Source: Marsupella aquatica (lineage: Eukaryota; Marchantiophyta). Taken from it: a DNA stretch of 64,000 nt. The stretch's first letter is position 1. Every line of letters begins with the position of its first letter. Shown here in pieces: positions 46,517-57,672 of this stretch. The position numbers and the translations under genes were made by a program. The stretch covers positions 12,090,001 to 12,154,000 of the forward strand of contig OZ316897.1 of NCBI GenBank assembly GCA_973895155.1, read 5' to 3'. The notes beneath the pieces are model-generated. The model was not told the origin of the DNA. It made no database searches and saw only the letters and a list, made by a program, of their open reading frames with translations.

Positions 46517-49500
46517 CCGAAACACCCTTTTCTGCTCCTTCAAAACCTCTGCAAATCCCTCCACAAGCATCCTTTCAACATTCTTGACCTGCATGTAGAT
46601 GTTAACCTGACTGTTCATAATCTTATCCAGCTTCTCATCCATATTGTGCAGCTTTCTGTTAACAGTTGATAATCTTTGCATCTTCTCGGCAGTTGGAATT
46701 GTAGGTGGATTAGGCATTTCAATGCCATCCGATGCCAGTGCCGGCTCCTCCACCTTGTCCCCGTCTGTTGAGATATCCGACTCCTCAGTTAACTCGGGTG
46801 GATAGATTCCTAGGGTGACAGCTTCCTGTAATCCTTGCCTCAAAACATTCAGGTCGTTCTTTGCTGACATAATCACATACTTTTTGTCCTTTGTGGACAG
46901 CAGCTGATCTTCTGTTATTGCAGAGTCATAGCCGACACGCCACTGCATTTTTCTTCCCATGCCATGCACTTGGACGCACTTCTTCACTTCAGCCACTTCC
47001 ACATTTCTGTGCTTCATGTACCCTTCTTGTCTAGACTGGGAAACAGGCCAAGGCCAAACCACTTTCTGCACGTACTGAACCCCTCCACAAATCTCATTCC
47101 ACAGGTCCAGGAGTATATTGACCAGATCATCAGCCAGGTTCACTTGGCAGTTTTTCCTTTGGATTGCATCCATCTCGTCTTTCCTGAATTGGGGCTTCAC
47201 CAAAATGTTGATCTCATCAAATGTGGGAGATTCCTTTTTGGCGTTAACCTCAATCCTTACTTTCATGTAATCCACTGTGAACGTCATGAAATACTTACCA
47301 GCAACAAAGTCATTGTCTAGGACATTTCCATTGTTGTACTCTGGGCTCTGAGCAAGCTGAACCTGAAATCTATGCCACAAGGAAATTGGTGTTAGAGTCA
47401 TCTCCTGTTGCTGGTGCTGAATAGAGAAACCCATTACCCACTGCTCCTCTCCATCATCATGTTTGCTCCTAGACTGCCACCCATCTTCAGGATCCAAATT
47501 CCCATCAATAAGAGATGGTATAAACACTTTGTCGTCCTTGCCCTTGTAGCACAATCCCAACCATAGCAGGATAGCAATCAAAGCTTCACAATCTTTGAGA
47601 CCCCACCTAGCTTGAAAGAACACCTTGAAAGCATACATTGAAATAGAACCTGTGGTCGCATCCAGTTTTTTTCTAAAGATATGGTCGCCCTCTGTACGCT
47701 TGACCATATCTTCAGAAAGGAACATATTTCCTATAATTTCCTTGCAGAGCCAGTTTGGATTGAGAATAATTAGCCTTGGAGAAGTGTTTCCCCATTGAGC
47801 AGGAAAGCTCTTGTCAACGTAGATTAGGACTCCAGCTTCATCCAAGTATTTCGTTGCCGATAAAATTGTTTGCTCAGGCCACTCACGTAATTGGTCCTTC
47901 TGCATGAATTCTTCCCAACCTAGCACAGGGAACTCCTTACGTGCCTTACTCCAAATAGGAAGGCTAGTTTGAATGATGTCACAGATATCCGGAACCATCT
48001 GGTGTTCAAGCAATTTTTTGGAATCCTCTATGAGACATGTCTTAAAACCATCTGCTTTCCATCGTCTCCTAACATCCACTATAAAGGGATCAGTTCGAAC
48101 ATTCAAAATGCCAGTAAACTTATCTCTCTTTTCCATAAGCAGGACCGCCCAATCTTGGCTGTTTCTCTGTACCTGTTTATCTCCTCCCATGTTGTTCAGG
48201 ACAACAAAGACATGTCGGGTTTGTCTGCTGGCCTCGTGGGAGCTCGATGCAATGTAACGTAACCAGTAATCAAGCTGTTTCTCGACCTCATTTGGTGGAC
48301 AGCTGGAATTGCAAACAATGACAAATATGCTAGATGCTCCTTGAGAGATGGTAGCGTTCCTATCTGAGAGACTTAAAGCAGGGAAGAAAGCATTGTGCAC
48401 CAAATGATAATCTTCCTGTCCTGCCATGTCCCAAACCTGGAGTGTTATTGGGTTTTGATTTTTCCACTTGCTACCTTTGCTGCCGATTTTGGAGACATCA
48501 ATGCCTCTTGTGCGGGCCTCCACGTGAGGCCTCGTTTCCCATGTCCATAGTGATCGCCAAAGTGCCCTCTTCAATGTATGACAAAGTGTTGTCTTGCCCA
48601 CTTTTGGATCCCCACAAAGATAAATCTTTCCAAAGGCAGCTGGGACCATGGAACAGCCCGAGAGGCCTGCTAAAATATCCTTGTATCTGGTATTGCGCTT
48701 CCTTAGTTGCCCACATTGGCGTTCCAATTCTGGAACTAGGAACCACGGATACCTCAGGACGTTGACAGTGAGAGACTTGTTTAGGGCGAATGCAGACACT
48801 AAAGCAGTGGCGCCTTCTTCACAAGGGTTGGAGGGTAACAGCTCAAGGATCCGGAGGGAATCAAGGCAACCAGATTTAAGGGCCGCGACTAATGACACCA
48901 GGCCCACATCTGTGAAACGATTGTAATTAAGATACAACCTTTGTAAATTTGGCATGACGGTGACGTCGCCATATTGGAAGGCGGTTGCCAGCGTATCCAT
49001 GTCATCGTCATTGATGTCAGCAATCCTGAGCCAGAGAGTGGTCAACTTCTCCAAATTACCGGATTGAATTGCACGTCCAAAAGCTTTGACGCCTTTGGTT
49101 CCTACCGCGTTCCCTCCAAAGTCAAGATTCCACAAAGATGGAAATTTTGCTGAAGCCAGAGCATTGCTGACTGCCTCACTACGATCGTCCTCTAACCCGG
49201 TTCTTCTAAGCGACAAATCCTCCAATGCAGACATTTGACCAGATGCCAGAGCCTCGGCAAGGATGAAGTGTCCACTCCCAATATCCTGGTTGTCTAGTCC
49301 GATGTCTGCCACTTGAGACAGATTGCCGAGCTTGATGGCGTGGCGTAGTTCCTCCATACTCCTAACTTTGATCCGACTGCTGCTGCTGGTGCTAGCCGCC
49401 TCAGGCGCGACATCTTGACGCCCAGCCTGCTGCCCCGATCCAGATTTATCATCGGAGTGACGAAAGTGTTCCCCTCCTGTTCCCTGCGAGTCTTCTTGCC

Positions 49501-49546
49501 TAGACTCTCCACCCGTCACTCCATTCGCGCCCTCTCTTCGATCCAT
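45854..49546 (-). CDS. ROCO2: LRR-Roc-COR protein with unknown C-terminal module
   Basis: Single-exon frame of 1230 residues from the ATG at 49546 (MDRREGANGVTGG); the frame is open 18 codons further but without an ATG. Residues 1-50 are polar and probably disordered. LRRs span ~70-265 (LEDLSLRRTGLEDDRS, NLQRLYLNYNRF). The Roc P-loop GDPKVGKTT lies near residue 312, followed by VWDMAGQEDYHLVHNAFF and VVLNNMGG at the G4 position. COR blocks match ROCO1 (FPVLGWEEF, YLDEAGVLIYVDKSFPAQW, LIILNPNWLCKEIIGNMFL). The C-terminal module has the coiled coil (VKNVERMLVEGFAEVLKEQK), a hydrophobic stretch (LKTLVPWLKVSLTVLLISAK) and GVVWICTDCHQKF. About two thirds of C-terminal residues are identical to ROCO1, and ~96% to ROCO3. 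No break is seen; probably functional. Confidence 0.88.
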   Translation of the reverse strand: MDRREGANGVTGGESRQEDSQGTGGEHFRHSDDKSGSGQQAGRQDVAPEAASTSSSSRIKVRSMEELRHAIKLGNLSQVADIGLDNQDIGSGHFILAEALASGQMSALEDLSLRRTGLEDDRSEAVSNALASAKFPSLWNLDFGGNAVGTKGVKAFGRAIQSGNLEKLTTLWLRIADINDDDMDTLATAFQYGDVTVMPNLQRLYLNYNRFTDVGLVSLVAALKSGCLDSLRILELLPSNPCEEGATALVSAFALNKSLTVNVLRYPWFLVPELERQCGQLRKRNTRYKDILAGLSGCSMVPAAFGKIYLCGDPKVGKTTLCHTLKRALWRSLWTWETRPHVEARTRGIDVSKIGSKGSKWKNQNPITLQVWDMAGQEDYHLVHNAFFPALSLSDRNATISQGASSIFVIVCNSSCPPNEVEKQLDYWLRYIASSSHEASRQTRHVFVVLNNMGGDKQVQRNSQDWAVLLMEKRDKFTGILNVRTDPFIVDVRRRWKADGFKTCLIEDSKKLLEHQMVPDICDIIQTSLPIWSKARKEFPVLGWEEFMQKDQLREWPEQTILSATKYLDEAGVLIYVDKSFPAQWGNTSPRLIILNPNWLCKEIIGNMFLSEDMVKRTEGDHIFRKKLDATTGSISMYAFKVFFQARWGLKDCEALIAILLWLGLCYKGKDDKVFIPSLIDGNLDPEDGWQSRSKHDDGEEQWVMGFSIQHQQQEMTLTPISLWHRFQVQLAQSPEYNNGNVLDNDFVAGKYFMTFTVDYMKVRIEVNAKKESPTFDEINILVKPQFRKDEMDAIQRKNCQVNLADDLVNILLDLWNEICGGVQYVQKVVWPWPVSQSRQEGYMKHRNVEVAEVKKCVQVHGMGRKMQWRVGYDSAITEDQLLSTKDKKYVIMSAKNDLNVLRQGLQEAVTLGIYPPELTEESDISTDGDKVEEPALASDGIEMPNPPTIPTAEKMQRLSTVNRKLHNMDEKLDKIMNSQVNIYMQVKNVERMLVEGFAEVLKEQKRVFRKLQDTDRFLKEDKDRTCPNLIYLGKRDSGVRATLKEALSPSVDVRLQFACEARYNSYTPHQVKDQLGLVVSDLKPALKTLVPWLKVSLTVLLISAKIAVNVVAPGAGLLLPDFQQVQQGKSVLDGIVWATEYSMPELHKLMTEGMGLDPTGPPLNPQDLYGKSRAAITNLVGKLTAEDYDEKLGLRKVCLAYNDGSLHGVVWICTDCHQKFRKSNLVNDM

Positions 49547-52002
49547 TGGATTAACTCGATATCGTACCCTCCGACAGGTTCCCTCCTCTGAATTCCACAA
49601 GCAGCTCTGTCGTCAATTGGTCCCAGGAAACCCAAGCGGATCAGTTTGATCCAGCCAGTCAATTGCCGCACTCAAATCACCGATGGTCCTTGGTACCTGG
49701 ATCCCACCAAGCTTTTTTTATCCTCCAGAATGGTGAAACAGCTAGAGCAAATTGATTCAGTTCGATGCCTCTCGAATCCCCGACTGTTGCCAATGCTGAT
49801 TGGACCTGAGCAGGCCTTTTCTCCCACCAAGTTGTTGAGGAGAGTACAGAACCACCAGTAGCGCCTGAAGCCAGCTCGATTGGAACATGCATTCCAAGTC
49901 AATGTAATCGTCATTGATGTCGTGATTCCAACGCTTTTGATTTCCGGCAAACGCTGGACTCTTCATTTGCATGAGACAGACCTTCGACACTGCATTCGTG
50001 AAGACGTTTGGATTTGACTGAAAAAGAGGACAAAAGTTTGGGCTAGCAGCATTGATCGTGTAGACAAGGAATTGTTTCAACCGCGGATGTTGTGAATGAT
50101 GGATTGAAAATTGACCTACTACGCTAGCAGTTATTAATAGATTCAATCCTACGGCAGAGGGAGACTTGTCTGATTACAGAGACAGTAGCCAATCGCATGT
50201 CTTTGCCGTTTTGAGTAAGCTGAAATGGAAAGATCCTGATCCCGGCATTGTTTCTGCCGCACAGGATGATCAACCAAAGAGTACAATTGATAGCAGCGAA
50301 AAGGGGATAATCAAAAGCTCAAATTCTCCAGGGGAACATTGAGAGCTTGGTGGAGGCGCAATTGGTGAGGGGGCAAACCAATCAAACCGAACTATCAGAG
50401 TTTAGTCATGATGGTTCTATCCAGGACAGAGGATATAGATAGAATCTATAGATCGAGAGAATGACGACCGAATCCATAGGCCGCGACTTTCCTAAGAACT
50501 CAGATTCGCAAGACAGATTAAATAGTTAGTATAGATAGGATGACTAACCTGAACAAGCAACACAGTCGAGTAAACATTCATCCGGGTTTTCATCCAGTCA
50601 CGTTGAAAACCCAAACCAAAGCTTGCCTGAACACTGGCAGCAGCATTGAACTCGGAATGAGTTCAGGCCTGAAAATCGACCAAGCGCATGATGGTCGTTT
50701 AGAAAGTCAGTGCACAAGGGGGCCGAGTGAATGTGTCAAGGAACCTTTCGTAGTCTTTGCGAATTGATGTTGGCGATGGATGTTGTACAAATGACCCGCA
50801 ACCTTTAGAGACTTTGCTTCTTTTTATTGTAATCAATGTGAAAAACCCGCCGATTACTTCTCAGGCTGCCTCTTAGATAGACTCATAACACTCACTGGTC
50901 TAACGAAGCCACAGTCCCGTCTCTGGAAACTTGAACCTCTGTGACGAGTTTGTTGCAAAACGTTACCCGATTGTGGGTTCAGTGATAAAGGCGATCAAAA
51001 CAGTAATGCGGCAGTAAGGTGTCCGATATACAACGAACAGAACTAACAATGTTTCCACTTCAAAGATTCAGATACTCTACATCATAATAAGAAACTTCTC
51101 TGCTTCTGATGAGAATAGCTCACAGTAACAATGATAGAGGGAATGTCTGATTGCACTAAAAGTAGACGTCCAGTAGATTGGATTTGAACGCCAAAACGAT
51201 ATACGAACTAAAAAATATGTTGTTGACCGAGATATCCACGAGCTTACGAAGGACCTGCACTCCATGACTGTGCTCCCGAACATTATTCCAGACTTGCTGG
51301 CGCCCAGCTGGGATCACCTAAAAACTGTACGTCGCATTGAGATTACTGTCAGTCACTCAGTTGGTTGCATCGTCGATTATGGCCTGGTAGAACTGGACTG
51401 AGTTTTACGTACCATAATCATTCCATAACTCGGAGTGCCAGACTGCCAGGGATGTACCGGTCCAGGCTATGACGTTTGGTACTCTATAACTCTCAGGACC
51501 AGACTTTTGGTGCCTAGCGGTGTTCAACATACCGCGAAGTACTCAATATTAATGGCCTGTGGAAACGGCAGAAGTGCAGAGAGTTCCTCCCTACCGATGC
51601 CATTAATCCAGTAGTAATGGTATACGGGTCCAACCTGAATTCCTCAATTTTTTTTCTTGAATAGAACTTTACTGACAAGTAAAAGAAACCACGGTCCAAG
51701 TTGAATTGCTGTCAGTCCAGGAGGCGGCTAAACGTGGAACTAGTTGAGCAAACAGAAGAACACCTGACTTCCATGCACCAGACTTCCATGCACCATCACC
51801 ATCTGACAGTACTTTAAAATTGATTGGACGGTTGGGAGTTTGATGCTCTAATAAGAGTATAAGACTGTGAAACTGCAGAGTGCAGAATGTCTACCTACCA
51901 TTGTTATGCCATAACTCTCTCTGCAAAGCTATGATGTTTGGTATTGCGTAACCTGATTACCCGTTTCTTCAAGATAATTAGAGATGGCGTCCCCCTAATT
52001 GC
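49547..52002. repeat. ROCO2 upstream flank, block-duplicated
   Basis: Homologous to 34698-37608 upstream of ROCO1. Its last bases, cctaattgc (51994-52002), match 37600-37608, after which the Mutator-like element begins. It presumably contains the ROCO2 promoter and 5' UTR. No separate gene is called; frames such as the one at 49757-50146 are not conserved in reading phase. Confidence 0.75.
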
Positions 52003-52413
52003 GAGGGATATGCTCAAGAGACCCCCTTCAGGACAAACTTTACTTGATCAGCCCCCTCCAAACTTTTTTGTCCCAATCAGCCCCCTCATTATGGCCCGTA
52101 CCTTTTCTCCTGTGTAAGGCAGTTTCCCCCGTGTAAAGGCCATACTGCACAGTTGGGAGCCATGCCACCACGCAGGGTGGCCTCCCGCAGTCGACCATGA
52201 GACTCCGCTGCAGTAGGGCCGCAACTACGCGGTTTTGCGTTCTCGCACTATGGTCCCTTATGAGCGTGAATACTTCGTGGTTTATGTCTTCAACAAAATT
52301 TCTGTTTAGGGCGCACATTGTCGGGGCGCACATTATCGGGGCGGTTTAGGGTCTTGAAGCGCGCAGTAATCAGGCAACGGGACCTCGTAATTAGAAGTCA
52401 AAATCGGGCATTT

Positions 52414-52850
52414 GTCCATATAGTCTTCGCACCACACTTAGCCATTTTTCCAACGACAGGATATTTCGCTTGAAGAAGCCATTTGAGCAGGGGTAAATGA
52501 CCGTGGATGTTGTGGGTTTTGGAAGACATTGTCCATATAGTCTTCGCACCACACTTAGCCATTTTTCCAACGACAGGATATTTCGCTTGAAGAAGCCATT
52601 TGAGCAGGGGTAAATGACCGTGGATGTTGTGGGTTTTGGAAGACATTGTCCATATAGTCTTCGCACCACACTTAGCCATTTTTCCAACGACAGGATATTT
52701 CGCTTGAAGAAGCCATTTGAGCAGGGGTAAATGATCGTGGATGTTGTGGGTTTTGGAAGACATTGTCCATATAGTCTTCGCACCACACTTAGCCATTTTT
52801 CCAACGACAGGATATTTTGCTTGAAGAAGAAATTTGAGCGAGGGTACGTA
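52414..52850 (-). repeat. 117-bp minisatellite, ~3.7 copies
   Basis: Units start gtccatatagtcttcgcacc at 52414, 52531, 52648 and 52765, exactly 117 bp apart and nearly identical. As 117 is a multiple of three, two minus-strand frames stay open, giving 39-residue repeats. I regard those frames as a by-product. Confidence 0.93.
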
Positions 52851-53038
52851 AATGGCCAACACTAGTGGTTTCACACAAGATGCACATGACAACTGCAAAA
52901 CAGTTTCAAAATTGTAGAACATCTCTAAATTGTTGGAGTACAATGCTGTTGCAAACTTCAATGTCTGCAACTAAAGCAAAATTGCAATTGCTACTTCCTG
53001 TGAGCTATTATTTGAACTTGTTACCACTGTGGTGTAAA

Positions 53039-53860
53039 CTAAGTCAAGAGCTCATTGCTACAAAATACTTCCCCACAACAGGTGCACCTAAATACTTCAT
53101 GCCCAGACTCATCTACTCCCAGCAACTCAACATTAACTCTATGACCATCTGCTTTGATAGGAGCCCTCCATTGTGCACCCATTGCACTAAATTGTCGTTG
53201 AAGCCATGCCTCCGCCTCAGAATGGGACCTAAAAGACTTGTGACTAGCTCCACTGAATCCGCTCACCTAACATTCTGCCTCCTCCCAAGTATGATATATT
53301 CCAGGACTGCGCCCCCTAGCAATGGCATACCATTTCTTCTTTGAGGTAGAGCCTAGATCACAATTGTATGGAAGAGCAATTGACTTAGAGCGAGAGGACA
53401 AAGTATGTGATTGTAATTTCACCCTTGTGGCAGGCTGAGTTTGCGCAACGTCAACCAATTGTGCTTGTGAGGCTGACAAAGATGGACCTGCATTAGCACC
53501 CTGGCGCCGAGCCAATACAGGTTTTGGTGGCCCAACAACAGCCACTACAGGAGAATTGTGACCCTCTGATTTTGATGGCGTTGTACTTTGAGCAAGGGGA
53601 GGCAGCCTATCTCGATTCCACACTGAAGACAAACACAAAATCCGTTCCAACATGCGATGGAGGAAGAAGAGTAGTGCACTCAAACCTGCAAATACGGTCC
53701 ATATGGCGAACCCCAATGCCCAAAACAACTGAACTACAAAACCAACGCTGCCTTCATTGAACTTTGCCATTGCCAAATGGCAATCTTCTCCTTGGCGCTC
53801 TCGTTGTCGCTCTCCTGTCCCTGGTGCTCTTGCTCTCTCTGGCGCTCTCTGGCGCTGCAT
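53039..53860 (-). pseudogene. Element-borne gene: membrane segment plus RNase H1-type hybrid-binding domain, one in-frame stop
   Basis: From the ATG at 53860 the frame has a basic N-terminus and a hydrophobic segment at residues ~39-69 (FVVQLFWALGFAIWTVFAGL, then SALLFFLH). A Pro/Ser/Gln-rich linker follows, then from residue ~174 KKKWYAIARGRSPGIYHTW, the start of the RNase H1 N-terminal / viroplasmin-type domain that binds RNA-DNA hybrids. A TAG at 53267-53269 falls inside this domain; directly after it the same frame continues VSGFSGASHKSFRSHSEAEA, the second half of the domain, and ends with a CTCCGEVFC cysteine motif at 53039. The stop sits where the family often has Gln, so a single CAG-to-TAG change would explain it. 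No RNase H catalytic domain is present. An alternative is that the truncated 197-residue form is made. Confidence 0.65.
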
Positions 53861-54274
53861 AATCTACTCAGACCTCTCTCTCTGGTGCTGCAGTGCTGTC
53901 CTGTCCGTCCTATACTACACTGGTCTCCTAAGACCTCTCCCTTTGTTGTCACTCACGTGGACGACTTCAAAGACTCCGCTTTAGTCCACTCGCAAAATGC
54001 GCACATTCTCCATGGAACACTCAATGTCGACCAACGGTCCCGCGCGCCAATATCATTGCGGAAGTAGATTCAAATTTGAAGACATTATGGTCAATGTCTT
54101 CAATAACAATGAAGGAAGTTAAGAAGACAACATGGTCGCTGTCTTCAAGTGCAAGCATGCATGGAAGATAAACGGGAAGACAACATGAATATGTTGTATT
54201 CATTAGAGAATAATGGTGGAAAAAAGTGACAAGAGTCTGTTTTGATGCACAACCAAAGTTCAGTAATAAAGTAA

Positions 54275-57200
54275 CTAGTAAGGTTCAGTAATATCAACAT
54301 GATATTGTGACCCAAATCCCTGACACTCTATTGCAGCCTCATTGGCCAATTCCATGCACCTATCAATGAAAGCTTGTGGCAATTGTTGTTCACTATTTGG
54401 GAGAAGGGGCTGAGATACAATGCTCTGGATAGGTCCTGTGCCTGCTGTTGGTGCGGTTGATTCAATACTATATTCAGTCTGCAGTAGTTGGTCTTCCCAA
54501 GGAAAGGGTGACGCAGGTGGGTGCTCCAAAATGACTGCATCACCATTATCCACCTGCATATGAAGACAATTTTAAAATTTGTCCCTAGCATGAGACCACA
54601 CATGCATGAAGCCCACAAGTAATGATATATACTTGTAAGAAGACTGTTAATGTTGGAATCCTTACTCTTGCTGGATCTGTTGGCGTCACACTATGGACTT
54701 TATCACAAGATCTTCGGTTATGTCCAACCTGCCCACACTTACTGCACCTGCACTTCCCAGTGTTAGGCCCCGCTTTCTTTGCCCTCGATTGAACAAGAAC
54801 AATTGGAAGTCCAGCAATAGTGTTTGCTGTTGAAAAGGGTTCCACCCTGTTTGGATCATCATCTAGTGGATATCTCAAGAACAGTTGTCCAAGGGAGTCA
54901 ATCATTGATTCTTTGCCTTCTCCAAGAGCCCTAGGTGGATGCCTCCCTCCACGACCCTGTTCGATGCGGACCATTCTATGTCTGCCCCTTTTCACAGCAA
55001 CCATAGGAGCAACACAATTTGGACTTGGCATTAAGTCTGATACAATAAAGCTAGGTAAAACATTGTCATACAAAGCCCTAATTGAAGCAGTCCGCCAACA
55101 TTTGTGAAAATGAGCAAAAAAGTTTCTGCCTTCTTGGTCATCCCAAGCCATTATATGCTCACATGGCCACACCATCTCTTGCAACTCCCAACAAGTGCAA
55201 GATTTCTTTGGTGACAGTGACACTAGATACTCCTCACTTTGGGAGGTAGTTTGAACCTTGGCTGTGGACGCGCCATCATCAAACACCTGAGCATATGAAA
55301 ACTTGGATATAATTACAAAACTATTCAAATAAAGAATACATTCATACTAGTGTATTTTAATTCAACACCGAGCTATTAAGAAGACATTGATGTTACAGTA
55401 TATACAAAACACGTAGCTATTAATGCATACACAAGACTAGGCATGAAGATTACCTGCCATTGACCCAACGTCTTGAGATTCTTATTGTACCTGACCAGGG
55501 CTGGAATAGTGAGTACTTCCTGTCTTGCCAACGCAGCTACTTTCCTTTCTTTAAACTTTTGCTGAACATATACCCACATGCGCTCCATCAACTTGCAAGG
55601 AGCAAATTCACGCAAGGGGAGTAAGCCTGAATTTGCTTGCTCAGCAGGGTTGCTTGTAACCTTTGCCATGCGGGGAAGTGGAAAGGCATGCCTGGCATAA
55701 AGTTTTGCATCAAAACTTCTGATGTAGTCTACAGCATTTGCATTCTCATATGCCTTGACGGACTCTGCCAATCGCTTCAAACATGCTTCAAATCTAATAC
55801 AGGTGCACAGGGAAAACATTGATGTTAATGTATACAATCATGTCATACACAGAGAAAACATTTGCGTGAGTGATATGTACTTCACATTCTGTATTCGAGG
55901 AGAGGTAATATAATTACTGTATTGAACACTGAGTATGCGGTGTATACATAAGAAGTCAAATGTATGTAGAATCAAAGCAATGAAGGTTTTTGGACTTACT
56001 GTCTTTCATCGTTGGCATATATGCATCCTGTAAAAATATTTGTTGCTGCTTTGCCATGCCTGTTCTTGACATTAGCTCTCAGGTGGTTTGCACATGCTGC
56101 ATGTATCTTACCTGGCCACACGTAACTCACAGCGGCAAGTAGACCTTTCTGTCGGTCTGATATGAGTGGCATGTGAGGCGATTCAATGCCGTAGAGTGAT
56201 CTATCTACCAATTCCAGAAACCAGATCCAATTATCTGTGTTCTCAACTGGAGCTACTGCGTAACATAGAATCAATCCTTGGCCATTTCCATCCAAACATG
56301 TAGCTAAGAACAGTTGAGTGGGGTACTTCCTGTTCTTTGTATGACATGCATCAAGAGAGATGAGAGGTTGAATGTAGGTACATGCTTTTCGTGTAGCTGA
56401 TGGGCAAATGAATGCTCGACAGAAAATGTTGGAGTTTTCCATTGGGGACCAGACTGCCACTGCACCAGGGTCAGTCTCTCTCACCCTGGCAATTAATGCC
56501 GGAATCATTTGAAAGGTGTCTTCTTGCCCACCAAGGTGCAGATCCCGTACATAGTCTTTTGCTCGCCACATTTGGTGGTAAGTGCTGTTCTTTTTATAAT
56601 CCCCTTGAAATCCACAGAGTAGTTCTTTGACCGGCACCTTCAGATTTCTACACACTCTAGGCGCCAGTGTGTCTCCTAACCACACTGCCTTTTGTGTTGG
56701 GCCCCTCCACTTGTGTTTAGATGCTGGACAATTGTGTTTCAGCTCACACACAGTAATGATATGAGCCCCGCTGTGAGCTTGCCTGTGACATCGGACCCTG
56801 AATGGGCAGTAGGCTGAACAATCAAAACCATCTTCATCATACTCTGGCGGGGGCCTAAACCTAGAAAACTCCCCGCATACTCCTGTGGTACATATCTTCC
56901 TGACTTTTACCATGCCAGGGGCATGTGACCCAGACACACTGCTATGCTGCACTACTGTGCGTGGTTTCTTTGCCATCGTTGTGTTCCTCTGGAGACAGTT
57001 TGGATCCAGAGGTCCAAGGGGTGCACGAACCTCCTATTGCAATCCACACAAAACATATTCATGTTATTGTATATGGAAACACAGAAGACAGTGGTGTCAT
57101 TGTATACAAAATACACACCACAATGGGGATGTTTATATGAAACATAGAAGACACTCATGACGTCGTATACAAAACATTGATGGTAAAATGCAAAGAAGAC

Positions 57201-57672
57201 ATTCCGGTTGAGGTATACCTGTGGAGCATTTGTGAGAACGATTGTTCCAGACTGGTTTGTTGATCCTGTCATCTGTTGAATAGCAATTTGAAACTCACGG
57301 TCTTCCATCTGCAATGGCAGCACAAACATACCATGCATCAAAACACAGAGTGACAAGTATTACATTTCTAACCCTTCAAAAAAACCACAATGATATAGGT
57401 ATGGACTCTTGGAAAGCTTTACCTCTTCCGCTGTCAATAATGGTTCTGCATAGGCATTGTGTGTCCTTCGTGTCCCCCTTGGTTCGGATGTCATTCCTCT
57501 GTCACGGAACCCACTATACTCACCGTAACGACTGTTATAGTGCCAATCTAATTCATGTTCATCTTCATCATCCAATTCATGGATATATAGTGAATCTTCA
57601 TCTTCTGAACTATCACTACAACATGCTCTCACACCTAAACAAAATGCATATGCTCTCACACCTAAACAAAAT
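54275..57672 (-). CDS. Mutator-like (MuDR-type) transposase, 5' end missing
   Basis: Six exons join in phase on the minus strand: 57672(or beyond)-57423, 57308-57219, 57033-56000, 55793-55454, 55286-54666 and 54553-54275. Exon 1 encodes an acidic region (SSEDEDSLYIHELDDEDEHE) and lacks a start ATG because the element is cut there. Exon 3 has the DNA-binding-like Cys-rich stretch and the MULE catalytic core: the first Asp in LISLDACHTKNRKYPT, the second in MPLISDRQKGLLAAV, then HAACANHLRANVK. Exon 4 carries TSNPAEQANSGL. Exon 5 has a SWIM zinc finger (CTCWELQEMVWPCEH) and a CCHC knuckle (CRCSKCGQVGHNRRSC). All visible key residues are intact and there is no internal stop. It would cut and paste elements with matching ends, but cannot be expressed from its own start as it stands. 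Confidence 0.85.

Larger units (their letters stand above)
52003..57672 (-). mobile_element. Mutator-like element, right end lost
   Basis: The left end gagggatatgctcaagagac starts exactly where homology to the ROCO1 flank ends. It matches the MITE at 22610-22788, including the inner ttacttgatcagccccct. Inside are a 117-bp minisatellite, a second gene with a hybrid-binding domain, and a spliced transposase, all on the minus strand. The expected right terminal repeat and second copy of the putative 9-bp target (cctaattgc) are absent: the element stops at about 57672, against a copia fragment. Confidence 0.8.

Noticed and set aside
52391-52970. Two overlapping minus-strand proteins with 39-residue repeats
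   Set aside because: Both frames are open only because the repeat period is a multiple of three; no non-repeat conserved part.
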